A stretch of 64,000 nucleotides of DNA from a bacterium 1XD42-54 (GCA_003612585.1 RAZH01000004.1:186001-250000), one strand, 5' to 3'; counted from the stretch's first letter, positions 33,509 through 42,530 are shown. The notes: generated by a model not told the origin, from the sequence alone. Translations and numbers: made by a program.

Positions 33509-34786
33509 CTAAGCAACCAGTCCCGGAAGGAATGTAACAATCGGCGGGAAAATAATACAAAGAATCAATGCAATAAAGGTAGCAATCAGGAACGGAAGTA
33601 CTCCGACTACGACATCGCCAAATGGTTGTTTTGTCAAACCTACTACCGTAAACAGGTTCGCACCAAACGGCGGAGTAACAAATCCTACGATCAGCGTGAT
33701 ACAGAAAACCACACCAAGCTGGATCTCATTAATACCCATAGCAAGACCGATCGGGGCAAGTACCGGAGCAAGCATAACAACACTTGCAAGACCTTCCATC
33801 AGGCAGCCAATGAACATCAGAATGCCTACCAGAAGAATCCAATAGAGAACAACATTTCCATCCAGAAGCGGTACTACATAGTTTGCGATCTTGGCCGGAA
33901 TCTGCGTCGTAGAAAGTATCCAGCAAAATACTGCTGCACTGCCGATCAGGAAACAGATCATTGCTGATGTTATAATCGTTTTCTTTAAGGACTCTACAAA
34001 AGTCTTTACACTCAGCTTCTTATAAATAAGTGCAAGAATCAGGCTGTATACAACCCCGGCGGTAGCAGATTCTGTAGGAGTGAAGATACCGCCATAAATT
34101 CCTCCAAGAATCAAAATCGGCAGAAAAAGTGTCGGCAATGCTTTCCATGTAACTCTCAGTATTTCTTTAATAGATGTCTTTTCCGTATTCACGATAAGCG
34201 GCATCTTTTTGGTAACAAATACGTTTGCAACACAGAGACATAGTGCGATCAAAAGTCCCGGCAGAACACCGCCCATAAACATTTTTGTAATCGAAACGTT
34301 CATTGTTGTTGCATAAACGATCATGATGATACTCGGAGGGATAATCGGTCCCAGTGCACCAGCCATAGCAGTCAATCCTGCTGCTGTTTTCTTTTCATAA
34401 CCATTCTCAATCATTGCAGGAATCAGAATCGAGCCAATTGCAGCTACGGTAGCTGGGCCAGAACCTGACAGCGCCGCAAAAATGGTACAGCATATAATCG
34501 TTACAATCCCCATTGCCCCACGAAATCTTCCGAACATCGCATATACCCAGTCGACCAATCGTTTGGAAAGACCGCACTGTTCCATGATATATCCCATCAG
34601 AGTAAAGAGCGGTATTGCAAGCAATGATGCAGAATCAAGACCAAGAGCAAGTTTCTGTGCTACAACGATCAATGGCTTTAAGCTGGTAATCTGTAGAAAC
34701 ATGGTGCTGGATAAAAGAATAGAAAAGCCTATCGGCAGACCGACAAAAATGAATCCTAAAAGAAGAACAAATAACAAAGCTCCCAT
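33509..34786 (-). CDS. dctM: TRAP transporter large permease (DctM)
   Basis: A 425-residue membrane protein with about twelve hydrophobic segments, and the family motifs GLPIGFSILLSS near the start and LGPIIPPSIIMIVYA (about 150-164). It is the ion-coupled permease of a tripartite organic-acid importer. It overlaps dctQ by one base. Confidence 0.93.
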   Translation of the reverse strand: MGALLFVLLLGFIFVGLPIGFSILLSSTMFLQITSLKPLIVVAQKLALGLDSASLLAIPLFTLMGYIMEQCGLSKRLVDWVYAMFGRFRGAMGIVTIICCTIFAALSGSGPATVAAIGSILIPAMIENGYEKKTAAGLTAMAGALGPIIPPSIIMIVYATTMNVSITKMFMGGVLPGLLIALCLCVANVFVTKKMPLIVNTEKTSIKEILRVTWKALPTLFLPILILGGIYGGIFTPTESATAGVVYSLILALIYKKLSVKTFVESLKKTIITSAMICFLIGSAAVFCWILSTTQIPAKIANYVVPLLDGNVVLYWILLVGILMFIGCLMEGLASVVMLAPVLAPIGLAMGINEIQLGVVFCITLIVGFVTPPFGANLFTVVGLTKQPFGDVVVGVLPFLIATFIALILCIIFPPIVTFLPGLVA

Positions 34787-35286
34787 TATTTGCCTCCTTT
34801 CTCTGCATCTTTATCCAAAAATATATGTGCCAAAATAGAAATCTCAAAAATAATAATCAGTACTCCGCAAACCGGAACCACGCTGTAGATCAATCCCATC
34901 GGAATTTTCATAGCCGTACTTTTCTGTTTCATAGTAGCCTGACAGAGAGCAAAACCATAACGGAGCAACACCAGGCCAATATAAGCAATACCTGCATTAA
35001 TTAAAAATGTATAGACCTTCTTCACGTTTCCTTTTAATTTCTTAGAGAAAAGATCTACGATCGCGTGTCCCCCACTGTACACCAGACAGCCTGCGCCAAT
35101 CAAATTTAACCAGATAAAACAATAACGTGCACACTCATCTGTCCAGGAAAGTGTATTGTTCAGAATATATCTGGTAATAACCTGCATAGCGCTGGCAGTT
35201 GTCATCAGCACCAGTAAGACCATGCAGAAAACAAAAGCTGCCTTGCTGAGCAAAGCACAAAATTTATCCCAATACTTTAGTATCAT
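34786..35286 (-). CDS. dctQ: TRAP transporter small permease (DctQ)
   Basis: A 166-residue protein with four membrane segments, WTDECARYCFIWLNLIGAG in the second, as in DctQ proteins. It partners DctM, whose gene follows directly. Confidence 0.9.
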   Translation of the reverse strand: MILKYWDKFCALLSKAAFVFCMVLLVLMTTASAMQVITRYILNNTLSWTDECARYCFIWLNLIGAGCLVYSGGHAIVDLFSKKLKGNVKKVYTFLINAGIAYIGLVLLRYGFALCQATMKQKSTAMKIPMGLIYSVVPVCGVLIIIFEISILAHIFLDKDAEKGGK

Positions 35287-35324
35287 AAGAATCTCCTAAT
35301 TCGCCCTTTCGGATTTACTGCCCT

Positions 35325-35358
35325 GGGGGAGTTTATACCTTGCTGCATAAACTCCCCC
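35325..35358 (-). promoter_or_regulatory. mRNA hairpin between dctP and dctQ
   Basis: GGGGGAGTTTAT and ATAAACTCCCCC form a perfect 12-bp stem with a 10-base loop in the 121-base gap after dctP. No T run follows on the minus strand. Such hairpins often protect the 3' end of binding-protein transcripts so that the binding protein outnumbers the permease. Confidence 0.6.
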
Positions 35359-35407
35359 GTTAATTATCTGGTTATAATAAAACTTTCATCAGAACTTTTT
35401 GTCTAAA

Positions 35408-36397
35408 TTATCGGATCAGAGCCATTACGCTGTCATAGAAATCAGCACCGATGATGTCTCTGTATTTCTCGTAAATACCGGCCTCTGCGCATGCATCAGA
35501 CATGGCATTTACATCAACCTCTTCATCAATTGTCATTCCTTTGTCTGCCAGCTGTGCAAGACAATCTGCTTCTTTTTCTTCTACCCATGCACGCTGTTCG
35601 GCTGCCGCTTTGTCTGCTGCCTCCTGAAGAATTGTCTGCTGCTCTTCTGTCAGGCTCCGGAACACAGTTTCGGAGATCATGAACGGGTTCGGACTGTACA
35701 GATGACGAGTCATAGAAACATTTGAACATACCTCATAATATCCATTTGCAAGAACTACCAGTGGAACGATTTCAAAACCATCGATCGTTCCCTGCTGAAG
35801 TGCTGTAAATACTTCTGTGAATGCCAGCGGAGTCGGATTTGCACCTAATGCTGCAAATGTGCTCAGATAGATATCACTTTCCGGAACACGGATTTTAATA
35901 CCTTTAAAGCTTGCAAGATCTACACAGGATTTTCGGCTGATTACATCACGAAAACCGCCCTGGCCATATGCAAGGATACGAACACCGGATTCCTCTGCGA
36001 ATTTATTGATCAATCCCTGCATTTCTTCAGAATCAAGTACTTTGTAAGCGGTCTCATAATCAGTATAAACATACGGAAGATCCAGAATAGAGAAAGTTGT
36101 ATCGAAGTTTGATAATACCATGTTTGCAGTAGAAGCCATCTCAACGGTTCCAATCTGAATGCCTTCAATCATATCACGCTCGCCGCCAAGCGCGCCGCTG
36201 GGAACGATTTCAATTGCGATATCACCATTAGACATCTCATCTACATACTGTGCAAACAGAGTAGACATTTTGTGATGAACGCTGTCCTCAGAAGCTGCTT
36301 CTGCATGACCAAGCTGAATTGTAACAGATGCTGCATTTGCAGACATTGCACACATCATAGTAGCTGCAAGTACGGATACTACATATTTTTTCATCAT
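35408..36397 (-). CDS. dctP: TRAP transporter substrate-binding protein (DctP)
   Basis: A 329-residue periplasmic-binding-type protein with a signal peptide (MMKKYVVSVLAATMMCAMSANA). GHAEAASEDSVHHKM, VPSGALGGERDMIEGIQIG and IKIRVPESDIYL segments are DctP features; the Arg in IRVPES usually binds the carboxylate of the ligand. A carboxylic acid substrate is therefore expected. AAAGGA precedes the ATG. Confidence 0.92.
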   Translation of the reverse strand: MMKKYVVSVLAATMMCAMSANAASVTIQLGHAEAASEDSVHHKMSTLFAQYVDEMSNGDIAIEIVPSGALGGERDMIEGIQIGTVEMASTANMVLSNFDTTFSILDLPYVYTDYETAYKVLDSEEMQGLINKFAEESGVRILAYGQGGFRDVISRKSCVDLASFKGIKIRVPESDIYLSTFAALGANPTPLAFTEVFTALQQGTIDGFEIVPLVVLANGYYEVCSNVSMTRHLYSPNPFMISETVFRSLTEEQQTILQEAADKAAAEQRAWVEEKEADCLAQLADKGMTIDEEVDVNAMSDACAEAGIYEKYRDIIGADFYDSVMALIR

Positions 36398-36486
36398 AGT
36401 TTTTTTCCTTTCTTTTACGAATCATATTTTTTGTTTTTCTTCATTTTGTTTGGATACCTTAATTTTTTATACTTTGGGTAACTTCA

Positions 36487-37413
36487 TTAAACAACTCTGT
36501 GTACCGGTTCTGCACCATCCAGAATACTCGTAACTTCTTGTACCACTTCCATTCCCATGCGGTAAAGAGATTCCTCTGTCCCTGCTCCGATGTGCGGAGT
36601 ACCGATAAAGTTATCAAGTTCATACAGATTTGTGTTTGCTCCTGTAGGCGGTTCTTCTACAAATGCGTCACAGGCCGCTGCACGTATCTTTCCTTCTTTC
36701 AGCGCCTGATATAATCCGGCCTCATTCACAATTCCGCCTCTTGCTGCGTTAATCAACAACGCATCTTTTTTGAAACAGTTAAAGCTGTCACCGGAAATCA
36801 AATTTACCGTTTCCGGTGTAAAAGGTACACTTACATTGATAATATCTGCGTTGCGGATCAGTTCATTTACTTCATCATATTTTTCATAGCCCATCTGTTC
36901 CATCGCCTCTTTCGTTACATACGGATCATAGCCAATTACTCTCATACCAAAACCTTTGCTTAAAATCTCGGCTGCCCGTCTGGCAATATTTCCTGTCCCC
37001 ACAAGACCGAGTACCTTTCCGGAAAGCTCTACTCCGGTCATTTCCCTGGGCGCAATTGTTTTAAAATCACCTTTTTGACTCATGTTATGCGCCAGGGTAA
37101 TATTTCTTCCGGCATTCAAAGTCAGACCTACGATTAGCTCCGCAACAGCATTTGTATTTGCTCTGGGTGTATTGATCACTGGAATACAACGCTTTTTTGC
37201 CTCGTCCAGATCGATCGTATTACAGCCAACACCATGTTTTCCAATTACTTTCAGATTTGGACACTGATCCATCACCTTAGCATCCACAGGCAGTACCCGA
37301 AGTATAATTGCATCAACTTTTTCTCCTTCATCAAAAGTTGATACAACCTCTGCTCTTTCTTCCAGCAATTTTCTTGCATCCGGGTGAATATACTCACTCA
37401 GATAAACTGTCAT
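36487..37413 (-). CDS. D-2-hydroxyacid dehydrogenase (phosphoglycerate dehydrogenase-like)
   Basis: A 308-residue NAD-binding dehydrogenase. LGLVGTGNIARRAAEIL is the nucleotide motif. The catalytic set is Arg in NAARGGIVNE, a following Glu, and His in GTPHIGAGTEES. There is no ACT or other regulatory domain, so it is not a full-length SerA. It heads the TRAP operon, so it probably oxidises the imported 2-hydroxyacid or reduces the matching 2-oxoacid. Confidence 0.82.
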   Translation of the reverse strand: MTVYLSEYIHPDARKLLEERAEVVSTFDEGEKVDAIILRVLPVDAKVMDQCPNLKVIGKHGVGCNTIDLDEAKKRCIPVINTPRANTNAVAELIVGLTLNAGRNITLAHNMSQKGDFKTIAPREMTGVELSGKVLGLVGTGNIARRAAEILSKGFGMRVIGYDPYVTKEAMEQMGYEKYDEVNELIRNADIINVSVPFTPETVNLISGDSFNCFKKDALLINAARGGIVNEAGLYQALKEGKIRAAACDAFVEEPPTGANTNLYELDNFIGTPHIGAGTEESLYRMGMEVVQEVTSILDGAEPVHRVV

Positions 37414-37487
37414 TTTCCCAATCCCTCCTTCCTTTTGTTGCCATTACTTCATATTAATATCTAATGTTGTGTTCACTTCACTTTTAG

Positions 37488-37516
37488 AGTCTATCATAAA
37501 TAACTCCATCTATCAA
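37488..37516 (-). promoter_or_regulatory. promoter of the TRAP/dehydrogenase operon
   Basis: On the minus strand TTGATA (37511-37516), a 17-base spacer and TAGACT (37488-37493), moderate match. A GTAGTAATTAC stretch lies just upstream, sharing a GTAGTA half-site with the inverted repeat near the rpiR-type gene promoter. Confidence 0.45.
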
Positions 37517-37563
37517 TTTGCATAATTGACGTAATTACTACAGTTTTTTTGTTAATAATAAAC

Positions 37564-37597
37564 AAAAAGTTGTGAACATTTCAATTCACAACTTTTT
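37564..37597. terminator. terminator of the RpiR-type regulator gene
   Basis: AAAAAGTTGTGAA and TTCACAACTTTTT form a 13-bp perfect stem with an 8-base loop, giving a T run on both strands. It lies 47 bases after the regulator stop and separates it from the dehydrogenase operon. Confidence 0.8.
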
Positions 37598-37643
37598 TAT
37601 ATAAAACCCATAAATTGTTCTATTATTTCATTCTCTATCCAAA

Positions 37644-38486
37644 TCACATGCGCTGGATTCTGGTCAGGTAATCTCTCTCATCGCTTCGCTCATTAAAATC
37701 TAACAGATGGCTGATCAGAGTTAGTAAATATTCTACTATAAAATTTGTACCTACCATGGAATTAAAGAAACTCATATGTTTTGTTTCCGTCAGCAAAATA
37801 TAATCTGCATCATCACAGAAAGAAGCAGCCACATTATCAATAATCAGAATGATCTTTGCTCCTTTTTCTTTTGCAAGTCTCAAATAGATCTCGTCCATTT
37901 TATAATATCTGGCATAAACCATCATCACAAATACGTCCCCGGGTTCGATATCCTGCACCTGACTCAAAGACATGCATTCCGTATCCACAATGGTATGAAC
38001 ACTCTTTCTCATAAAATTCAGCAACCGGCCAAAAGCATATGCCGGTCCTCTGCAGCCGCGAAATCCTGCCACATAACATTCTCTTGCGTTTACGATTGCA
38101 TCTGCCACTATCCGGAATGTTTCCTGCTTATTCTGTTCAAACGTATTCTGGATATTGGTCTGCATTAACTCCAGAAAGCGATAGGAAATATCCTGGCCGG
38201 CGTATTCTTCTGTACTCTGCTTCATACGTTCTGACAGGGAAAGGGACTGATATCCATCCGAAACCAGCGAATGATAAATAAAATTCTTTAAATCAGAATA
38301 TCCTTCAAAACCAATTGCCCGGGCAAAACGAATCACAGAAGCATCACTAACCCCAATCTCATTTGCCGCTTCAGCCGAAGACAGTACTCCTATTTTCTGC
38401 GGATTTCGTATAACATAATCAGCAATTCTGGTCTGAGTCTTAGTCAGAGAAGCTTTTTTTACTCTCTCCATTAATTGATCATTCAC
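37644..38486 (-). CDS. MurR/RpiR family transcription regulator
   Basis: A 280-residue protein with an N-terminal RpiR-type helix-turn-helix (about 1-75; SSAEAANEIGVSDASVIRFARAIGFEGYSDLK) and a C-terminal SIS sugar/acid-binding domain (about 115-250; CYVAGFRGCRGPAYAFG). It lies directly upstream of the TRAP operon on the same strand and is the likely local regulator, sensing a (phospho)sugar or acid. It has its own promoter and terminator. Confidence 0.9.
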   Translation of the reverse strand: MNDQLMERVKKASLTKTQTRIADYVIRNPQKIGVLSSAEAANEIGVSDASVIRFARAIGFEGYSDLKNFIYHSLVSDGYQSLSLSERMKQSTEEYAGQDISYRFLELMQTNIQNTFEQNKQETFRIVADAIVNARECYVAGFRGCRGPAYAFGRLLNFMRKSVHTIVDTECMSLSQVQDIEPGDVFVMMVYARYYKMDEIYLRLAKEKGAKIILIIDNVAASFCDDADYILLTETKHMSFFNSMVGTNFIVEYLLTLISHLLDFNERSDERDYLTRIQRM

Positions 38487-38532
38487 CTAAAATCTCCCCC
38501 TATCCTATGTTTGACATTTTTTTAACACTATC

Positions 38533-38575
38533 ATAGTAACATAATGATTTACGCCTGTCTACTACTTTTGTAGTA
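38533..38575 (-). promoter_or_regulatory. promoter and operator-like inverted repeat of the RpiR-type gene
   Basis: On the minus strand TAGACA (38556-38561), 17 bases, TACTAT (38533-38538). A perfect inverted repeat TACTAC-TTTT-GTAGTA (38560-38575) touches the -35 element, a good place for autoregulation. Confidence 0.45.
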
Positions 38576-38650
38576 CTTGCTACATTCTGCGGAACAAAGG
38601 GTGCAGAAAATATTATTCCGCCGCTCTTTCTCTCTGTCTAAAGCCAAAAG

Positions 38651-38690
38651 AAAAAACCTCTCTTGTCACAGTAGACAAAAGAGGTCTTTT
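38651..38690 (-). terminator. terminator of the tRNA-Leu gene
   Basis: On the minus strand ACCTCTTTTGTC and GACAAGAGAGGT form a stem with one mismatch, followed by TTTTTTC. It begins a few bases after the tRNA 3' end. Confidence 0.75.
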
Positions 38691-38696
38691 TCATAA

Positions 38697-38778
38697 TGCC
38701 GCTGGCCGGACTCGAACCGGCACGGTGTTACCCGCTTGATTTTGAGTCAAGTGCGTCTGCCAATTCCGCCACAGCGGC
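38697..38778 (-). tRNA. tRNA-Leu (anticodon CAA)
   Basis: On the minus strand the acceptor stem GCCGCTG pairs with CAGCGGC. The D arm TGGCGGAATTGGCAGACGCA, the anticodon loop CTCAAAA (anticodon CAA) between CTTGA and TCAAG, a long variable arm and GGTTCGAGTCC in the T arm are all typical of a class II leucine tRNA. The CCA end is not encoded. The 188 bases from 38779 to lysA hold no gene; they include a CTGCTGA/TCAGCAG inverted repeat near 38898-38943. Confidence 0.95.
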
Positions 38779-38966
38779 AAAGCGCGGCTGATTAACGCGT
38801 TTTTTATATTAGCACACTTCTTCTAGAAATGCAAGGAAAATTTTCACAGTCTCATTTTGCTGCCTTACAAAGAACTTCATTCAGCCACGCCTTAAATCTG
38901 CTGACAAGCAGAGCGATTTCTAAAGAAACGCATGAATCAGCAGTTCTCTAATGTATAACTCTTATA

Positions 38967-40232
38967 TTACAGAACTCTATTCAGAATATCGCAAAAATCA
39001 AAGGTTGCAAAATAGTCTTTCGGCGTCTCTGCGCGGCGTATCAGCTGCGCGCTTCCGTCCTCTTTTAACAACACCTCAGCAGAGCGAAGCTTGCCATTAT
39101 AATTATAGCCCATCGAAAAACCATGTGCTCCGGTATCATGAATCACCATCAGGTCGCCCATTTCAATTTTCGGGAGCTGGCGGTCAATCGCAAATTTGTC
39201 ATTATTTTCGCACAGGGAGCCTGTCACATCATACAGATGGTCGCACGGTTCATTTTCCTTGCCCATAACCGTAATATGATGATAAGCGCCATACATTGCA
39301 GGACGCATCAGGTTAACTGCGCACGCATCAACTCCAATATATTCTTTATGCGTATGCTTTTCATTAATTGCACGTGTAACGAGGCAGCCGTACGGGCCGA
39401 GCATATAACGTCCAAGCTCTGTATAAATCGCAACATCGCCCATGCCGGCCGGAAGCAGAACCTCTTCATATACTTTTTTTACACCCTGACCGATCTTTCG
39501 AATATCGTTCTTCTCTTGATCCGGGCGATATGGAATTCCAATCCCACCGGACAGATTGATGAACTTAATTTTCACGCCTGTTTTTTCCTGAAGGCTGACC
39601 GCCAGCTCAAAAAGCACCTTTGCAAGCATCGGATAATAGTCGTTTGTCACTGTATTGCTGGCTAGAAACGCATGGATGCCAAACTCCTCTACCCCTTTGG
39701 ACTTCATAATCCGGAATGCCTCTTCGATCTGCTCCGGTGTCATACCATACTTGGAATCCCCAGGATTGTCCATGATGTCATTGCTGATCTTGAACAGTCC
39801 GCCCGGATTGTAACGGCAGGACATTGTTTTCGGAAGAAAACCGACTGCCTCCTCCACTTTCTCAATATGCGTGATATCATCCAGATTGATGATAGCGCCC
39901 AGATCCGCAGCCTTCTTAAACTCCTCCACCGGCGTATCGTTCGAAGAAAACATGATATCGTGACCTTTAATGCAGATCGCCTCAGAAAGCATCAGCTCTG
40001 TCATAGAAGAACAGTCCGTTCCGCACCCGTACTCATGCAGAATTTTGATCAAAAATGGATTCGGCGTAGCCTTCACTGCAAAAAACTCTTTGTATCCTTT
40101 GTTCCAGGAAAAAGCATCGTACAATTCCTGCACATTCTCACGGATTCCTTTTTCATCATACAGATGGAACGGAGTCGGAAACTGCTGTGTGATCTCCTCC
40201 AGCTTTTCTTTTGTTACAAACGTTTTTTTCAT
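38967..40232 (-). CDS. lysA: diaminopimelate decarboxylase-type PLP enzyme
   Basis: A 421-residue fold-type III PLP enzyme. FFAVKATPNP (about 49-58) holds the PLP lysine, and GCGTDCSSMTEL, CRYNPGG, NLSGGIGIPY and ELGRYMLGPYG are family features. LysA makes lysine from meso-diaminopimelate. The final DTGAHGFSMGYNYNG block agrees. Diaminopimelate-type decarboxylases of other specificity cannot be excluded. AGGAGAAG precedes the ATG. A structured leader lies immediately upstream. Confidence 0.85.
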   Translation of the reverse strand: MKKTFVTKEKLEEITQQFPTPFHLYDEKGIRENVQELYDAFSWNKGYKEFFAVKATPNPFLIKILHEYGCGTDCSSMTELMLSEAICIKGHDIMFSSNDTPVEEFKKAADLGAIINLDDITHIEKVEEAVGFLPKTMSCRYNPGGLFKISNDIMDNPGDSKYGMTPEQIEEAFRIMKSKGVEEFGIHAFLASNTVTNDYYPMLAKVLFELAVSLQEKTGVKIKFINLSGGIGIPYRPDQEKNDIRKIGQGVKKVYEEVLLPAGMGDVAIYTELGRYMLGPYGCLVTRAINEKHTHKEYIGVDACAVNLMRPAMYGAYHHITVMGKENEPCDHLYDVTGSLCENNDKFAIDRQLPKIEMGDLMVIHDTGAHGFSMGYNYNGKLRSAEVLLKEDGSAQLIRRAETPKDYFATFDFCDILNRVL

Positions 40233-40252
40233 TATGACTTCTCCTCACAAAA

Positions 40253-40307
40253 ATACCCCCAAACTGCAGCGCCCACAAATGGGCATACTCCATGCTTTTG
40301 GGGGTAT
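40253..40307 (-). promoter_or_regulatory. structured leader of lysA (terminator-like three-way junction)
   Basis: On the minus strand ATACCCCCAAA and TTTGGGGGTAT form an 11-bp closing stem. Inside it, GCAT..ATGC and GCCCA..TGGGC make two further hairpins. The closing stem is followed by TTTTTG and then the ribosome binding site of lysA. An upstream GTATAC..GTATAC hairpin overlaps the first bases of the closing stem. It may act as an attenuator; it does not match a riboswitch class I know. Confidence 0.5.
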
Positions 40308-40332
40308 ACATCTTCGTATACTTAGCTTTATT

Positions 40333-40362
40333 ACTATACCCTGTTCCTGAAGAGCTTGTCAA
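40333..40362 (-). promoter_or_regulatory. sigma-A-type promoter of lysA
   Basis: On the minus strand TTGACA (40357-40362), an 18-base spacer and TATAGT (40333-40338). The leader would be about 95 bases, almost all of it the structured element. Confidence 0.75.
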
Positions 40363-40489
40363 TACCTAAATATATGTCTGTTTAAAAATTGTTCTTTTAA
40401 GAACATTATAAAATGACGGACAATATTTTACCATTGCCCGTCATGCGAATATTGGTATTGTATTTTTTAACCTGTCTTTTTGCAATGCC

Positions 40490-42469
40490 TTATAGACCGA
40501 AGAAAGAACCAGACCGGTTTTTCTTGTCCACCAGATGATTATACTGCAAAATTTTATAATCGTTCAACAGCTCTGCTTGCGCCGCATCCCCATAGCTGTG
40601 GAACACGCCTTTGCTTTGGTAGACATTTCCATTTATAATAGGCAGCACTTCCCGTAGATTCTGCAAAAACTTCTGATACCCAGTCAGCGGCAATCCTGCA
40701 TTCTCCAGTAAAATTCCGCTTAGATAATTGACGCTCAGCCCATCGTAATACTGGTGCTCCAGTCCGTAATTACTCCATACCAAAAACGGCACACGATAGC
40801 CCTGCTGCACATAATCCAGCGTCTCCTCACTCTCTACCATGCAGATTCGCTGAATGACATTCGTAATGTAATCCGAAGGCTGGTGATCGCCGAACATCAT
40901 CACAATCACCGGCTCGTCCAGCTCCTCAAAATATAACAGCAAGTCCTGCAACGCCCGATCTGTTTCATTCATCAGCGTCAGGTACTTTTCAGTTGCCAGG
41001 ATACTGGTCGTCTTATTTGCGATCTCCGTCAGTTTTATATACGACTCAAAATCCGGTGATTCCTTGCTGTAGCCCCCGTGATTCTGCATTGTTACCTCAA
41101 AGATAAACGCCGGTTTTCCGGGTTCTTTTTGTTCAAACAATTCCTGGATTTTATCGAATGCCGCCCGGTCACTGACATAGCCACGCATCTTATGTAGATT
41201 CACAAAATCCTTCAGACTCAGAAATTCATCAAAGCCGAAATATTGGTACACCTCATCCCGGTCCCAGCCGGAAGCATTATAAGGATGAATCGCCGTCGTA
41301 TCATAGCCCAGAGATTTCAGATACCAGGCAAGCGACGGTGTCTGTTCATGAATGTACTGCTGATACGGAACGCTACCCACAGGAAGGAATCCCATCGTAT
41401 CTCCGGTCAGAAACTCAAACTCCGTGTTGGCTGTATTTCCGCCTTTTACGGAAACATATACTTCTCCTCCGACCGCTTCCTGCTGCATCATTTTAAAATA
41501 TGGCATTACCTCCTCGCTTGTCTCAAAATCTCCCCAGACAGAGAGATCAGAAAAAGCCTCATCCATAATCACAACAATATTCGGTTGCTGACTTGTTTTT
41601 AGGGTACTGTTTTTCTCTTTCGAATCGTTCGAGTTCGCAGTTTCCACAGACGCCATCAGCTCCTCCACCTTTGATTTGGAATATCCATCCGGCTCTTCAA
41701 TTTTCAGGAACCTCAGATTCCCCAGAAATGCAGCAGCAATTCCGTTGTTCCGGTATAATACGTTTAGCGTAAAAAGAGTGGTATCCATGCCGAAATAACT
41801 CTGCATGCTGCTTTTTTGTATACCTGAAACATACATACACAACAGCAGCGCATAAATGGCCGCTGCCGGAAAACGCACTTTCTTTTTCCGGAACCGTACT
41901 GAGGACTTCGATGCAATCAATATAATCCATACAAAAGCAATCAATACAAACGCCGTCTTCCAGGTAATTGTAAACGTATAATTGTCCGCCACGGACAGCG
42001 CTGTCCCAATTGACAGCAGATCCCACGGAACAATCGGTGAGGACCGGAAGCTGACTACAAAATAATTGACAAGGCCAAAGATCATCGGTACCAGCGTTGC
42101 AACCGAAAATCCAACACTCACCCGACCGGTCAAGAACGCTCCGAGACCATACAGCAGGTAGAAAAATAACATATTTAAAACAATAATCGGCACATCCAGA
42201 TCACTCAGGACATGCGTATAATTCTCAAGCGCCGTAAATGCTGCAAAGGGAAGCACAAGATAAGCAATACCACTTAGAATCCATCCGTATGAGATCGGCA
42301 GCAGAACAAAAATGCCGGCCAACACGGACAGAAGCACCGCTGTCCCCAAAAACGGCACATCCATCCCTTCTCCAAATACTGCAAGCGCTGTGACAACAAA
42401 CAGAACTGCGGTCACAAAAATTGCCACCGCAGTCTTTCTTTTATTTATTTTCTGTATAAACTCTTTCAT
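40490..42469 (-). CDS. LTA synthase family sulfatase-fold membrane protein
   Basis: A 659-residue protein: several N-terminal membrane helices (about 1-230), a linker, then an extracellular alkaline-phosphatase-like domain. IVVIMDEAFSDLSVWG gives the metal-binding Glu, GGNTANTEFEFLTG the nucleophilic Thr, HPYNASGWDRDEVY and FGDHQPSDY the remaining metal and substrate ligands. LtaS enzymes polymerise glycerol phosphate from phosphatidylglycerol. The family also contains other phosphoglycerol transferases, so the exact polymer is uncertain. Confidence 0.87.
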   Translation of the reverse strand: MKEFIQKINKRKTAVAIFVTAVLFVVTALAVFGEGMDVPFLGTAVLLSVLAGIFVLLPISYGWILSGIAYLVLPFAAFTALENYTHVLSDLDVPIIVLNMLFFYLLYGLGAFLTGRVSVGFSVATLVPMIFGLVNYFVVSFRSSPIVPWDLLSIGTALSVADNYTFTITWKTAFVLIAFVWIILIASKSSVRFRKKKVRFPAAAIYALLLCMYVSGIQKSSMQSYFGMDTTLFTLNVLYRNNGIAAAFLGNLRFLKIEEPDGYSKSKVEELMASVETANSNDSKEKNSTLKTSQQPNIVVIMDEAFSDLSVWGDFETSEEVMPYFKMMQQEAVGGEVYVSVKGGNTANTEFEFLTGDTMGFLPVGSVPYQQYIHEQTPSLAWYLKSLGYDTTAIHPYNASGWDRDEVYQYFGFDEFLSLKDFVNLHKMRGYVSDRAAFDKIQELFEQKEPGKPAFIFEVTMQNHGGYSKESPDFESYIKLTEIANKTTSILATEKYLTLMNETDRALQDLLLYFEELDEPVIVMMFGDHQPSDYITNVIQRICMVESEETLDYVQQGYRVPFLVWSNYGLEHQYYDGLSVNYLSGILLENAGLPLTGYQKFLQNLREVLPIINGNVYQSKGVFHSYGDAAQAELLNDYKILQYNHLVDKKNRSGSFFGL

Positions 42470-42530
42470 TTTCTGTACCTTAATTTTTTATATAGTTTAT
42501 TTTTATCTGTTTTTCCTGATCTTTTCTGTC

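Noticed and set aside
35325-35358. Intrinsic terminator between dctP and dctQ
   Set aside because: The stem is strong but no T run follows on the minus strand, so an mRNA-stability role is more likely.
36487-37413. serA (3-phosphoglycerate dehydrogenase for serine synthesis)
   Set aside because: The protein lacks the regulatory C-terminal domains and lies in a TRAP operon with no serC or serB, so a general 2-hydroxyacid dehydrogenase is called.
40253-40326. Lysine riboswitch or T-box upstream of lysA
   Set aside because: The leader is too short for a lysine riboswitch, and no T-box TGGNACC sequence or specifier loop is present.
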